Positions 37,566 to 47,460 are shown, counted from the first letter of the stretch. The stretch: 64,000 nucleotides of DNA from Candidatus Heimdallarchaeota archaeon (GCA_026702845.1 JADCLS010000001.1:1-64000); one strand, 5' to 3'. Notes: generated by a model from the sequence alone, not told the origin. A program made the numbers and translations.

Positions 37566-38818
37566 TTAACTACTATTAATTTTTTTAGGATAGCTTCCTC
37601 CCCTTTAATTACTTCAAATTTTATCTTACTGGTGATTATTCTCTTGGGTAAGACTTCAATTCTTTTATGCCCAATGGTTAAACGTTTCCTAGTTGCAGGA
37701 ATTTGGATCCATGTATTCTCTTTCCAGTAGAAAAGGTTGTATGCATGTATCCTCTGCCCTCTAGACAAATCCTCCTGCAGTACGATACGTGAAACCTCAC
37801 TGGATTCAAATTCACAAATACATCTATTGCTTTGTGGAGAACAATCTAAAATTACTCTCTCTTCTGCAAACATATTCTTAAGTTTCTTGCCGAATAATCG
37901 CATATGTTCTGCATCCTTGTCAGTGATCCTTCCAGATCTATCTGGCCCAATTCCCAGGAGCATATTAGCACCTAGGCCTACAGTATTCATATATTTATTG
38001 AGTAGAGAATTAATGCTGAAGAGAGGAGTAGGAAAAGGCAGTATACCTCGTAATGAGCGTTCCTGATAGAACCACTGGAATGGTCGAATGGGAAAATCTG
38101 CTTCAACATTAGTCCACCAATCACCTACTCCATCTGATTTTTTCTTTCCCTTCTCATACTCTGGCCACTGCTTATGAAGGATAACATGGTAATTAGGATT
38201 CACTCCTTTTCCTAATTCATTACCAATCCATCGAATATCTGGATAACCCATATTGAATGCACAGCATTCAGGTTGGTGTTTTCTTAATAGATCAAATACC
38301 CGATCCCAGTCAAAGCCATCCTTATATGAATTTGCACCATCAAACCAGAATTCCACCACCTCATTTGGATTACAATAATCTTCAATCAGTTCTCGTAGCT
38401 GTTCCAGGTAGAAGGAAGTGTACTTTTCCTTGTCATCATAAAAATTACAATTTCTGTCCCAGGGAGATAAGTAGAGGCCGAATTTCATCTCTGCTTTACG
38501 GCATGAGGATATGAACTCACGTACAACATCACCTTGATAAGATGAATTAACCACTGAATAATCCGTCGTGTTCGTTTTCCATAAACAGAATCCATCATGA
38601 TGCTTGGCAACAAATATTACATATCTTGCTCCCATTTCTTTGGATGTTTGTATCCACTGGTCACAATCCACTTCAGTTGGAGAAAAACTTCTGGGATTTA
38701 GATCGCCCTTAGACCATTGTTTATCATGGAAAGTATTGATCCCAAAATGAATAATAGTACCAAGTTCAAGATTCAACCAATCAAGGTGTCTTTTCTGTGG
38801 AATTACTGTGTGCAACAA
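37562..38818 (-). CDS. Alpha-L-fucosidase-like glycoside hydrolase (GH29)
   Basis: 418 residues. GH29 features: HFGINTFHDKQW at residue 24, YVIFVAKHHDGFCLWKTNTTDYSV (substrate-binding His pair), GLYLSPWDRN, and VEFWFDGA with Asp160 as the expected nucleophile. A C-terminal beta domain follows. No signal peptide is seen, so it acts in the cytoplasm, perhaps on imported or internal fucosylated oligosaccharides. The start is TTG (two TTG codons in a row); no ATG lies before residue 60. The inverted repeat at 38817-38832 overlaps this start, which suggests repression at the promoter or start site. Confidence 0.87.
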   Translation of the reverse strand: MLHTVIPQKRHLDWLNLELGTIIHFGINTFHDKQWSKGDLNPRSFSPTEVDCDQWIQTSKEMGARYVIFVAKHHDGFCLWKTNTTDYSVVNSSYQGDVVREFISSCRKAEMKFGLYLSPWDRNCNFYDDKEKYTSFYLEQLRELIEDYCNPNEVVEFWFDGANSYKDGFDWDRVFDLLRKHQPECCAFNMGYPDIRWIGNELGKGVNPNYHVILHKQWPEYEKGKKKSDGVGDWWTNVEADFPIRPFQWFYQERSLRGILPFPTPLFSINSLLNKYMNTVGLGANMLLGIGPDRSGRITDKDAEHMRLFGKKLKNMFAEERVILDCSPQSNRCICEFESSEVSRIVLQEDLSRGQRIHAYNLFYWKENTWIQIPATRKRLTIGHKRIEVLPKRIITSKIKFEVIKGEEAILKKLIVVN

Positions 38819-38832
38819 GTATGTGCATACTT
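38817..38832. promoter_or_regulatory. Inverted repeat overlapping the fucosidase start
   Basis: AAGTATG-TG-CATACTT, two 7-base arms with a 2-base spacer. The repeat covers the first base of the TTG start and the sequence just upstream. An operator at this position could block transcription or translation start. No cognate regulator is identified. Confidence 0.45.
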
Positions 38833-39020
38833 AAAGTAATTAGTGTCTTCTCACCTGAAAGCAAATAATTGACAATAATTACCAAGAGCTCTTTGCATTC
38901 TATTTGACTGTAATTTGATCACGGATAATGTTTGGATCAAGGGTAGTTTTCAGATCTAGATAGATTGAGTTTTGCCGCATATAAACCTTATAATATCACA
39001 ATATTGCTAGTTCTTGTAGC

Positions 39021-39030
39021 ATATAAATAA
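39021..39030 (+). promoter_or_regulatory. TATA-like box of the histidine phosphatase gene
   Basis: ATATAAATAA is centred about 29 bases before the ATG at 39055, consistent with a leaderless transcript. Seen by eye. Confidence 0.4.
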
Positions 39031-39054
39031 TAAGTATATATTATTGAAGAACCT

Positions 39055-39660
39055 ATGAGAGTTATTTTTGTTCGACATGGTGAGAGTACTGGAAATAGGG
39101 ACAGAATAATTCAGGGACAGAAGGATTTTCCACTCACAGAAATGGGTAGAGAGCAGGCAAGAATAGCGATGGAAATAATCAAGTCAATTATCAATGGCAA
39201 TATAGAGGCAGTATATAGCTCTCCCTTAGGCAGAGCATTAGAAACTGCATCAATCATAAGAGATGGTATCTGTGATACCAAACAAATCATTGAGAAATCA
39301 GGATTGATGGAGGCTTCTCTAGGAACACTCGAAGGAGAACCACTTTCAAGTAGAAAGGTTGATGGGAATTTGTTAAAATTCTGGGATACTCTTCCCTATA
39401 CTCCTTATTATTCAAAATATAACATAGAGCCTAAAGATGAGTTTCTTAAACGTGCAATTAAAACTTTTGAGGAAATTATTGAAGAGGTCCAAGCTAATAG
39501 TACACATACAGTGCTTATTGTTTCACATTATGGTGTATTGGGTGCAATTTTATCTGTGTACCTTGATCTTGTTGATGTGAAAATAGCGAACACTGAAGTA
39601 ATTGTGATAGAGAATGATGGTGAAAGATGGAACTTGGTTAACAGAATTCAACCAGAATAG
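39055..39660 (+). CDS. Histidine phosphatase (phosphoglycerate-mutase-like)
   Basis: 201 residues. RHGESTGN near residue 7 has the catalytic His, SSPLGRALETA is the second Arg region, LMEASLGTLEGE holds the acidic proton donor, and VSHYGVLGAIL near 160 carries the second His. The length and layout match the cofactor-dependent PGM/CobC/fructose-2,6-bisphosphatase branch. The substrate is undefined. A TATA-like box directly upstream suggests leaderless expression. It stands alone. Confidence 0.87.
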   Translation: MRVIFVRHGESTGNRDRIIQGQKDFPLTEMGREQARIAMEIIKSIINGNIEAVYSSPLGRALETASIIRDGICDTKQIIEKSGLMEASLGTLEGEPLSSRKVDGNLLKFWDTLPYTPYYSKYNIEPKDEFLKRAIKTFEEIIEEVQANSTHTVLIVSHYGVLGAILSVYLDLVDVKIANTEVIVIENDGERWNLVNRIQPE

Positions 39661-39713
39661 TATTATACAGATAAACTAACTTAGAATTACACAATCAAGT
39701 AGAATAAAGAATT

Positions 39714-39869
39714 TTAGTTTGATTTTTTCTGTAATTTGTTCTTTAAGGAATCGATCTCTTTCTTTAATTCTTTATATCGGGGATTCCTGACTGATATTCT
39801 TCTTAATTGTAGTGTTAATTCAAATATAGTATCTTCTATTTTTTTCGTTTGGGTTTTTGTCATGCTCAT
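39714..39869 (-). CDS. Small coiled-coil protein, 51 residues
   Basis: An ATG at 39869 opens a 51-codon frame ending at 39714. The product starts MSMTKTQTKKIEDT and ends in a charged heptad-like helix (YKELKKEIDSLKNKLQKK). Protein-like composition and good Lys/Glu/Leu periodicity make it a probable real gene, though it is too short for most gene callers. It may act as a dimerising or partner-binding helix. I do not recognise a family. Confidence 0.55.
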   Translation of the reverse strand: MSMTKTQTKKIEDTIFELTLQLRRISVRNPRYKELKKEIDSLKNKLQKKSN

Positions 39870-40160
39870 ATTATCAATTCCTATTGAGTAGGTGGATTAA
39901 AATAAAAAACAAAAGACTGATTATATCTCATTGATTATTCCAATATTCAGCAAAGCCAAATTGAAATGAAAAAATTAATTCTTACTGTAATTTACTCAAT
40001 AATAAATAAATTATCGTGGCTGTACTTATAAATCTGTTGACATCATCATGATATTTGTCAGAACTGTTAAAATTTGACACATAAAAAACATAGATATTAT
40101 TTTTCTTTGTTTATTAATACTTTTTTTGGCTATAATTCAATTTCTGTAAATATAATACTA

Positions 40161-40334
40161 TTAAAATCTGTTATTTCTTCTTGGGGGACGCTTTGCACGG
40201 TAGCAATCCTGACAGTATACGGGTCGTTCACCATCGGGCTTGAAGGGTACTTGTGTTTCTTTTTCGCATTCTGCACATTTGGCATCATGCATTTCTCTTG
40301 GGGGACGATCTCGTCTATCTCTATTATAACTCAT
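40161..40334 (-). CDS. Small CxxC-CxxC zinc-binding protein
   Basis: About 57 residues from the inner ATG at 40334 (a further ATG lies three codons upstream). The product has an Arg-rich N-terminus (SYNRDRRDRPPRE), then AKCAECEKETQVPF, and PVYCQDCYRAKRPPRR. This is the CxxC-x(17-20)-CxxC treble-clef/ribbon found in many small bacterial and archaeal proteins. The basic flanks suggest RNA or DNA binding. An open frame on the plus strand over the same bases has no protein-like features. Confidence 0.75.
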   Translation of the reverse strand: MSYNRDRRDRPPREMHDAKCAECEKETQVPFKPDGERPVYCQDCYRAKRPPRRNNRF

Positions 40335-40343
40335 TGTTATCAC

Positions 40344-40806
40344 TTATTTAGTAAATTCACGTTTCATTCTTTACAAGTAACTATGTATGTCTTGACGTTT
40401 ACTCTACTAATGCATTTTATTTTTTTCCTATACTTAAGCTGATAGTTGTGAAATCAGATTAATATACATCAATGTGACAATTCTGATAATCTTTTATTTA
40501 CAGCTCTCAAAACATAAAATCTATTCACTTTGAGAAATATCCAAGGGAAAATTAAACAAGTTTTACCTTAATTTTCGTTGCAGCTTTAATTTTGTATTGT
40601 TTAGTCATATAAGTTCACATAATTGGAGATGTGATCATTAAGGTATCGCTGATATATTTGATCCTCTGATTTATGTGAAGGAAGTATCATTTATTCAGTT
40701 CTTAATATCCACAATTAACATTCAAGCCCAAAATTTGATTAAGGTCGTGTCATACATTTACACACAAACACATAATATTAATATAGTCTTATGGTGATAG
40801 TGAAGT
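40344..40806. other. Intergenic region, nothing recognised
   Basis: AT-rich, with no convincing coding or RNA signal. Near the right end a TATA-like AATATTAATATAG (about 40775-40787) and a GGTGAT at 40793-40798 probably serve the membrane protein gene at 40807. Confidence 0.4.
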
Positions 40807-41169
40807 ATGAGTGATCTAATCCGAATCGGGATCATATTGTCTCTTGTTTCAGGAATACTAGCAATTATTCAAGGAATATTGGGAATTATAGGGATTTCTC
40901 TAGGATTACTTAGTCTAGGGGTGATAGAGATGAATCATGGATCTATTGAAAGCCAATTAGTACAGATAATAGTAGGGATTATTCTTGTTCTTATTTACCA
41001 GCAAAGAATACAGATCGTTGATGTGCTTATATTATCCATCGTTTATATTGTACTGGGATTGATTGGTGGAGGTGTACTGGCCATCCTTGGAGGAATCCTG
41101 ATTCTTATTGATTATCTGTTTATTAATTCCAGAACAAACACAACTACCCGAAGAGTATACAGAGCTTGA
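40807..41169 (+). CDS. Small hydrophobic membrane protein
   Basis: 120 residues with about four hydrophobic segments, rich in Ile and Gly (ILSLVSGILAIIQGILGIIGISLGLLSLG, IVGIILVLIYQ, VYIVLGLIGGGVLAILGGILILIDYLF). The first segments have Gly-Ile repeats that suggest tight helix packing. The tail is short and basic. I do not recognise the family. A GGTGAT ribosome site lies 8 bases before the ATG. Confidence 0.6.
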   Translation: MSDLIRIGIILSLVSGILAIIQGILGIIGISLGLLSLGVIEMNHGSIESQLVQIIVGIILVLIYQQRIQIVDVLILSIVYIVLGLIGGGVLAILGGILILIDYLFINSRTNTTTRRVYRA

Positions 41170-41239
41170 TATATTTACAATTTCAGATACCGAGTAATTG
41201 AAGCCAATCCATCTAAATATACTTGTGAGGGCTAATATA

Positions 41240-42712
41240 CTAATATGATGTCTGTTCCAATGCCTTTTTGAGATAATTCTTGATCTTAGATTCTTCTACT
41301 CGTGTAAAAATGCTCTTATTCTGGTTTATTTGGTTGTATTGGGTTTCAATTCTTGTATTGAATTCATTTCGTAATGTTATTACCTCATCGAGCATGAAAT
41401 TTATCTCATTATTTTGAATTAATTCTTCAGCTTTATCATATAAAAGTTGAACTGCTTTAAAATCTCCTTCTATCTCTTCTAAATGAGCTTTGACAATCAG
41501 AAATCGCAAATTAGCTTTTATTTTGTTTCCTTCCAATGATTTCTTCTCAATATCACCCATTATTTGATAAATTTCTTTTCTGACTTCTGCCTCTCCATAT
41601 TGTTTATACTCATCTATTAACAAGTCTAATTGATTATATGCTGCTTGGATAAATATCTCAAAGTTAATTGATTTGTTCGCAAGAATTTCTGAAAACAAAT
41701 CTTGAGCCTTTAGTTTATCCTTTGCTCTTCTCCCATGATAATGGTATTGAGCTAAAAGTAAGTTATAGTTAGGTGAATAGTACGGTGTAACCATTTGTAT
41801 TTGATTCAATCTCTCAATATATTCCATTCCTTTCTGCCTTTCATTCCTATTCAGAATTTTAACAATCAATTCGATCACCTCGACTTGTAATCTTTCTTGA
41901 ACAAATTTTTTGAGTTCGGTGTCATTTTCAATATCACTCAATAATTGAATCACCTTTTCAATATCCACCTCTCTATTGGTATCATGATTAAAGGTCATCA
42001 AGTTGATTTCGGAATCATAACTTCTCAGACCTTTATTATTACTTAATTCAATTGCTTTTTCTAAATACTCAATCCCTTCAGAATTATTATTGTTGGATAA
42101 CAGGATCTGACCCAAGTTATTATAATGTAACACTTGATTTTCTTGATATTTTTCAGCAATCTCTACAGTATTACGGAAACATTTCTCTGAGCTAATGTAT
42201 TTACCTACATTGGCATAGTGAATTCCAAGTTGATTATAGAATAATCTCAGCTTTTCATCTCTTTCTTTTCCTTGGTAGGTCTTCTTGACAAAGTCTATAT
42301 GTTTTAGAATGGTAGATATGACTAAATCTATGTGGTTAAATTTCGTATAAAGTAATCTTTCACATATATAGACCAATTCTACGGATTCAAGCTTGCTTTT
42401 AGGTGCTTTTTTCAAAGATTCAATCATTTCAAGTGCTTCTTTTTCCCTTGAATCATTAATTAATGCTCGAATGAGATTATATTTTATTATATTTTTTAAT
42501 TCTTGATCATTAGTTTCACTCAATATTCCTTTCAAAGCAATTGCTTCTTCATTTCTACGTAATTTCCATAACGCTCGTATTTTGTAAGATATAGCCTCAG
42601 TTTCCTTTCTGTTCTCCACTATTTTAAGCATCTCATTGAATTTCTTATCATTATAGAAAGGGTCATTAAGTTCCTCTACTTTCTGCTTGATAGAATCTGG
42701 AAGATAATCCAC
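41240..42712 (-). CDS. TPR-repeat protein
   Basis: 490 residues, almost entirely helical. TPR units are clear in the middle, for example LFYNQLGIHYANVGKYISSEKCFRNTVEIAEK and LHYNNLGQILLSNNNNSEGIEYLEKAIELSNNK, with weaker helix pairs before and after. No membrane segment or signal peptide. TPR arrays hold protein partners; none is known here. The gene follows the ABC exporter operon on the same strand with about 95 bases between. GTG start. Confidence 0.8.
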   Translation of the reverse strand: MDYLPDSIKQKVEELNDPFYNDKKFNEMLKIVENRKETEAISYKIRALWKLRRNEEAIALKGILSETNDQELKNIIKYNLIRALINDSREKEALEMIESLKKAPKSKLESVELVYICERLLYTKFNHIDLVISTILKHIDFVKKTYQGKERDEKLRLFYNQLGIHYANVGKYISSEKCFRNTVEIAEKYQENQVLHYNNLGQILLSNNNNSEGIEYLEKAIELSNNKGLRSYDSEINLMTFNHDTNREVDIEKVIQLLSDIENDTELKKFVQERLQVEVIELIVKILNRNERQKGMEYIERLNQIQMVTPYYSPNYNLLLAQYHYHGRRAKDKLKAQDLFSEILANKSINFEIFIQAAYNQLDLLIDEYKQYGEAEVRKEIYQIMGDIEKKSLEGNKIKANLRFLIVKAHLEEIEGDFKAVQLLYDKAEELIQNNEINFMLDEVITLRNEFNTRIETQYNQINQNKSIFTRVEESKIKNYLKKALEQTSY

Positions 42713-42808
42713 AACTTTAGTTTATACTGATACATAAAATTGTTATTCACAATATTTATTATATTGAAACAGAAATATTAAAATGAAAACAGTTAATATT
42801 TATACTTT

Positions 42809-44662
42809 TTAATCAGCAAAACTCTCCACATACTCTAGGGATTGATGCCTGAAGTAGGTGTCGTACAATTCGGAGTAATGGCCCTTTTGTGCCATCAGTT
42901 CATCATGGTTACCTTCTTCGATGATTTTTCCATCTTTCATGACAAGAATTCTATCCACATGTCTGATCGTGCTCAGTCTGTGGGCTATGATTATTGAAGT
43001 TCGACCCTCAAGGATGAGATCAGTGGCCTTTTGGATCTTGACCTCGGTGAATGGATCTACGCTCGATGTTGCCTCATCCATGATGAGTATGGCTGGGTCA
43101 CGCAGCAGGATTCGTGAGAATGCAATCAGCTGCCTCTGTCCAAAGCTCAATTTACCTCCTCGCTCACCTACGCTGGTTTCAATTCCATTTTCCAGTCTCT
43201 CAATCCAATCCATGGCCTCCACCTTCTTGAGTACTTCAATTAACCGCTCCTCAGCATTATCAATATGCTCTATACCATACATGAGATTATCCTTGATGCT
43301 CTCATTCCACAGAAAAACATCCTGTGAAATGATAGAAAGCTTCTTTCTGTACTCTCTCAGATTCAGCTTTCGAATATCAACACCATCAATGAGTATTTCT
43401 CCGTTCTGATACTCATAATACCGTGAAATCAGTTTAACAAGTGTAGATTTACCAGCTCCTGTATGGCCGACAATGGCGATTTTCTCACCTGGATTGATGT
43501 GTAGATTATAATCATGAAGTACTTTTGTACCATCTGAGTACTCAAAATCCACACCCTTGAATTCGATCTCTCCTTTGATCTCTTCTAGAAGTTGATCATC
43601 TACCTGGACTACGGTATTTTCAGTGTCAATGAGACTGAAAATTCGTTCAGATGCTGCCAATCCCTGCTGAAATTGCGACCAGAAAGATGCTATGGATACT
43701 AGTGGAAAGAAGAAAAGGTTCAATCCCTGGAGGAAGAGATACCATTCTCCAGGTGTGAGTTGTCTACCGGGTAATGAGAATATTATTCTTGATAGAGGCG
43801 TATTGGCCTGCAGAATATCTAAGCCACCAAAGTAAACAATACCTGCTGTACCGATGCCGATGAGAATATTGAGAATGGGGAAAATACTATTGAAAACTAT
43901 CGCACGTCTGAGATTTACATCATAACTCATCTTATTCATATCATCAAATTCATCGTAGATTGATTGCTCTGCTCTGAATGATTTGGCTACATATATCCCA
44001 CTCTGGGTCTCCTGGATTAGAGCATTGACCTTGGCAAGAATTCTCTGCGAGTTCTGCGATACTTTACGTGCTATTCGTCTGAAGGAGAGAGCTGTGAACA
44101 CTACAATAGGAGCAAATAGGATGGTAAATACCGTCAATTTCACTGAGATATTGAGCAACACAAAGATGATGATGAATACGATAAGTACCTGACCGAGTAA
44201 ATTCATAGTAAGTGATACAACCTGCCCGTAATCTCTAGAATCATTAGAAATACGACTTGCCAGTCTACCACTGGGTTGCTCATCAAAAAATGCCATATCC
44301 TTTTCTAGGAGTGCATCAAATGCATCCTCTCGCAGATCGACAACTGCTGCCTGTATCGTTCGTGCGGAGAGTATCTGTTGAAAGGCATTGAGTGCAAAAT
44401 TGACTACCCCGAAAAGGATAACCATAAGCATAAGCTGGGTAATGAAAGTATTCTCAATTCCCTGTTCAAGTTTATCTAGCACATCTGAGATGTATATGGG
44501 TACAAGAGTAGCTGCAGCACTGGATATTGTGATTGCGATACCTATCATCAACATATTATATTTGTACTTGGAGAAGTAACTCAATATGCGTTTTAGTAGA
44601 ACCATATCTCCGTATTCTCTGTCATAATCACTTTTATCTAGTCCATGTAATACAAATCCCAT
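42809..44662 (-). CDS. ABC exporter half-transporter, catalytically complete subunit
   Basis: 617 residues from the ATG at 44662. A GGAGG sits 8 bases before this start, inside the last codons of the upstream gene, and decides it over an ATG seven codons upstream. Six membrane helices (residues about 40-340) are followed by the NBD: Walker A VGHTGAGKSTL, signature LSFGQRQ, Walker B ILIMDEATSSVD with the catalytic Glu, and H-loop IIAHRLSTI. Paired with the gene just upstream it forms a heterodimeric exporter of the TM287/288 or BmrCD type, moving lipids or drugs out of the cell. Confidence 0.9.
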   Translation of the reverse strand: MGFVLHGLDKSDYDREYGDMVLLKRILSYFSKYKYNMLMIGIAITISSAAATLVPIYISDVLDKLEQGIENTFITQLMLMVILFGVVNFALNAFQQILSARTIQAAVVDLREDAFDALLEKDMAFFDEQPSGRLASRISNDSRDYGQVVSLTMNLLGQVLIVFIIIFVLLNISVKLTVFTILFAPIVVFTALSFRRIARKVSQNSQRILAKVNALIQETQSGIYVAKSFRAEQSIYDEFDDMNKMSYDVNLRRAIVFNSIFPILNILIGIGTAGIVYFGGLDILQANTPLSRIIFSLPGRQLTPGEWYLFLQGLNLFFFPLVSIASFWSQFQQGLAASERIFSLIDTENTVVQVDDQLLEEIKGEIEFKGVDFEYSDGTKVLHDYNLHINPGEKIAIVGHTGAGKSTLVKLISRYYEYQNGEILIDGVDIRKLNLREYRKKLSIISQDVFLWNESIKDNLMYGIEHIDNAEERLIEVLKKVEAMDWIERLENGIETSVGERGGKLSFGQRQLIAFSRILLRDPAILIMDEATSSVDPFTEVKIQKATDLILEGRTSIIIAHRLSTIRHVDRILVMKDGKIIEEGNHDELMAQKGHYSELYDTYFRHQSLEYVESFAD

Positions 44663-44663
44663 A

Positions 44664-46463
44664 TTATTTTGCCTCCTTATCAAAAATTGAGAAGATCATC
44701 TTATACTCATCACTATTCTTCATCAAGTACTCATGGGATCCCTGATTGATGATCTCACCTTGATCAAATAGTATAATATGATCTGCTTTGCGTATCTGTG
44801 CTATTCGATGAGTAATGATAAAACTCACCCTATTTTTGAGTACATTTCGAATGGCATTGTTAATCTCATCCTCTGTTTTACTATCGATCGAGCTCGAAGA
44901 ATCATCCAGAATTAGGATGGCTGGATCCCTGATAATCGCACGTGCTATCGCAATACGTTGTTTCTGTCCTCCAGAGATGGTAGATCCACGTTCCCCAATA
45001 ACTGTCTCATAGCCTTCCGGTAGATTCATAATAAATTCATGAGCATGTGCCATCTTTGCAGCTTCAATTACTTGTACCTCTAGATCTGATTTTGGAACAC
45101 CATTCATTCCAAGGGTGATATTATCAATGGCCGACTTGGAGAAGAGGAAAACATCTTGCTCCACCAGGGCCATCTGTGATCGTAAACTCTCGATACTCCA
45201 CTCCTTGAGATCCTTGCCATCGATGAGGATCTGTCCCTCTTGTGGATCATATAGGCGACTTAATAATTTGGTAATGGTGGTTTTACCTGAACCAGTCACT
45301 CCCACAAGGGCAATGGTTTGGCCAGGTGATACTTTGAATGAGATATTTTTCAGCACTGGTAGGTCATCAGAATAGCCAAAGGTTACATTCCTAAACTCTA
45401 TATCCCCTGATATTGGAGCTGCATACCCATCACTATTATCCGAGATTTTACTCTCACCATTGATGAGTTCAAGTACTCGTTCACCAGCAGCGATACCTAG
45501 GCTTATCATGGTCAATGCAAAAATATTGATGAACGTTGGGAAGCGAAGCAAATTCAGCAACAAGATAAACGTTACCAAATCCTCGAATAATATGGCTGAG
45601 TGATTGAGCAGGAATATCCCATGTAGGATACCGACAGCATTGGCCACTCCTAGCATGAGTAATGGATAGTATTTAGCTTGTGTCTCACCAAGTTTAACTT
45701 GAGCTGTTTCAAATTCCTTGATATTCTTTTGAAAAATTGCTCGTTCACCATTTTCCTTGGATGCACCTCTAACGACATGAATGCCATTGATCACCTCATT
45801 CAAACGTGCATTGATTTTGGATACAGCTTGCCTAGATTCCATTGCTGGTGGTTTTAATTGCTTGTTGTACCAGCGAAGAACTATGAGAAAACTAATCAAG
45901 TACAGGATAGGAACAAGTAGGAGTTGATAATTTATCATCCCAATAAATATTAATGGAAAAAGGGCGGAGACGATTGAAGCAAAAACGAGATTCACTCCTG
46001 GATTGATCATGAAGTTCAGCTGTCTGACATCTGTCGCAGCTCTTGACATCAGATCTCCTATTTGCTGTTTATCATGCCAAGTTAGGCTTTTTCCCATCAA
46101 TGATGCATAGAGTTCATCTCTGGTGTCTCGCTCAATTCTCTGTCCGATAAATTCAATGGCTATATTTCTCATCATGACCATCAATCCTATGGCTAATCCA
46201 TAGATCAGTATTTGAATACTATAATCTGTCAGCAGGTCTAAGGTGAGTGTATTCTTGACTAATAGTCCAAATAATGTTCCTATTAGACCAGGTATAATAC
46301 TCTGAGATAGAGAGCTGATGATCTGGAATGAAATCACCATGAAAATGAAAAATTTATTACGTAAAGTGTGAGATACTATCCAGCGAATTGGGCCAGACCT
46401 ATTGGTGTTGAAAGGATTGACCAAACTGAACTCACTCAACTGAGTACTCATTAAGTAATTCAT
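44664..46463 (-). CDS. ABC exporter half-transporter, subunit with degenerate catalytic site
   Basis: 599 residues. Six membrane helices (about 35-330) and an NBD: Walker A VGVTGSGKTTI, signature ISGGQKQR, Walker B ILILDDSSSSID and H-loop IITHRIAQI. In Walker B the residue after the Asp is Asp rather than the usual catalytic Glu, as in the degenerate half of heterodimeric exporters. It is first in the operon; its stop overlaps the ribosome-binding region of the second subunit, so the two are made in equal amounts. Substrate unknown. Confidence 0.9.
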   Translation of the reverse strand: MNYLMSTQLSEFSLVNPFNTNRSGPIRWIVSHTLRNKFFIFMVISFQIISSLSQSIIPGLIGTLFGLLVKNTLTLDLLTDYSIQILIYGLAIGLMVMMRNIAIEFIGQRIERDTRDELYASLMGKSLTWHDKQQIGDLMSRAATDVRQLNFMINPGVNLVFASIVSALFPLIFIGMINYQLLLVPILYLISFLIVLRWYNKQLKPPAMESRQAVSKINARLNEVINGIHVVRGASKENGERAIFQKNIKEFETAQVKLGETQAKYYPLLMLGVANAVGILHGIFLLNHSAILFEDLVTFILLLNLLRFPTFINIFALTMISLGIAAGERVLELINGESKISDNSDGYAAPISGDIEFRNVTFGYSDDLPVLKNISFKVSPGQTIALVGVTGSGKTTITKLLSRLYDPQEGQILIDGKDLKEWSIESLRSQMALVEQDVFLFSKSAIDNITLGMNGVPKSDLEVQVIEAAKMAHAHEFIMNLPEGYETVIGERGSTISGGQKQRIAIARAIIRDPAILILDDSSSSIDSKTEDEINNAIRNVLKNRVSFIITHRIAQIRKADHIILFDQGEIINQGSHEYLMKNSDEYKMIFSIFDKEAK

Positions 46464-46613
46464 CCATAATTAGTTAAAAAGGATTTACATGATGGAAGTT
46501 CCTATTGTTTTGCTGATATATCAGTAAATTCTCATAAATAAAGTACTACTAAAAATGAATTGATTTGGATTTTGGATAAAATCATTAAGATTCATATCCT
46601 GTGCGCTTTATCC

Positions 46614-46623
46614 TTAAATATAT
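46614..46623 (+). promoter_or_regulatory. TATA-like box of the zinc-cluster protein gene
   Basis: TTAAATATAT lies 25-34 bases before the ATG at 46648, the spacing of a leaderless or near-leaderless transcript. Confidence 0.4.
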
Positions 46624-46647
46624 GCGTGCGAAGCATAAAAGGCAAGT

Positions 46648-47460
46648 ATGAATCCCGGAATGTCAACTTTTGAAACCTACTGGACTGATTTATGTGAGAA
46701 TCTTCTTGATACAAGACAGGATTATCAGAGTAGCTTGTTTAACCTTTACAAGGATTTCAAATCTGATATTCTTAGAATAACTGGAAGCATGGATGATGTC
46801 AAGGGATTACTTACTCTAATTACAATTGAGATTGTTAAACGGATCATCAGTGAGAAATTAGAATATCTACCTGAAATATACCTTCGAGGTGAGCGATCAT
46901 TCAACTGGGCCTCTGATGAGGTAATCCTGTCTCGTGCAGAAATTCCCACCTCAATGATGAATAGAGCTATAACATTTAGAAATGAACCTGCTCCTCAACC
47001 AACTTTCCAGCTACAACAATTAAATAAGCCGTTGTCACTAATTTTTGAGATAATTGAGAATATAAATAAACAGGAACTGATAGACTTTTTCCAGGGCTAC
47101 TGGAGACTCCTCGGTGATGATTTTGAGGAAAATGATTATGCTTTGCTCTATATCATCTACCCAGAGAAACTGGATGAGAATTTACTAGAAGTTGTACATG
47201 GCTATCTGAATATGGAATTCAGAAATAAAGTATATTTTATTACACCATTTGATGAGGATGTTCCTCAGGTAAATATTGAGGCTCTATTAGAAGATTATAT
47301 CAACAAGATTGATCTTGAGCCGGAATTGATTTGTATTAATTGTGATGATGAATTTGAACGAAAGGATATGTTGCTACATAAGACAGAGGGATTGATTGAG
47401 TACATGTGCAAGGATTGTGCTAAATATCATGAAGAATGGTGTACTGAATGCTTTAGCTAA
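46648..47460 (+). CDS. Hypothetical protein with C-terminal cysteine cluster
   Basis: 270 residues. Residues 1-225 are soluble alpha/beta with no recognised domain. The last 45 residues contain three CxxC pairs: CINCDDEFERKDMLLHKT, CKDCAKYH and WCTECFS, a zinc-binding arrangement that probably holds one or two metal ions. The C-terminus overlaps the convergent histidine kinase by 8 bases. It may be a nucleic-acid or protein-binding module. Family unknown. Confidence 0.62.
   Translation: MNPGMSTFETYWTDLCENLLDTRQDYQSSLFNLYKDFKSDILRITGSMDDVKGLLTLITIEIVKRIISEKLEYLPEIYLRGERSFNWASDEVILSRAEIPTSMMNRAITFRNEPAPQPTFQLQQLNKPLSLIFEIIENINKQELIDFFQGYWRLLGDDFEENDYALLYIIYPEKLDENLLEVVHGYLNMEFRNKVYFITPFDEDVPQVNIEALLEDYINKIDLEPELICINCDDEFERKDMLLHKTEGLIEYMCKDCAKYHEEWCTECFS

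Noticed and set aside
40074..40442. Plus-strand hydrophobic open frame of 122 residues
   Set aside because: It lies opposite the well-formed CxxC-CxxC zinc protein and shows no family pattern.
44663..44683. Start of the second ABC subunit seven codons upstream
   Set aside because: The GGAGG lies just before the inner ATG at 44662, which is the better start.
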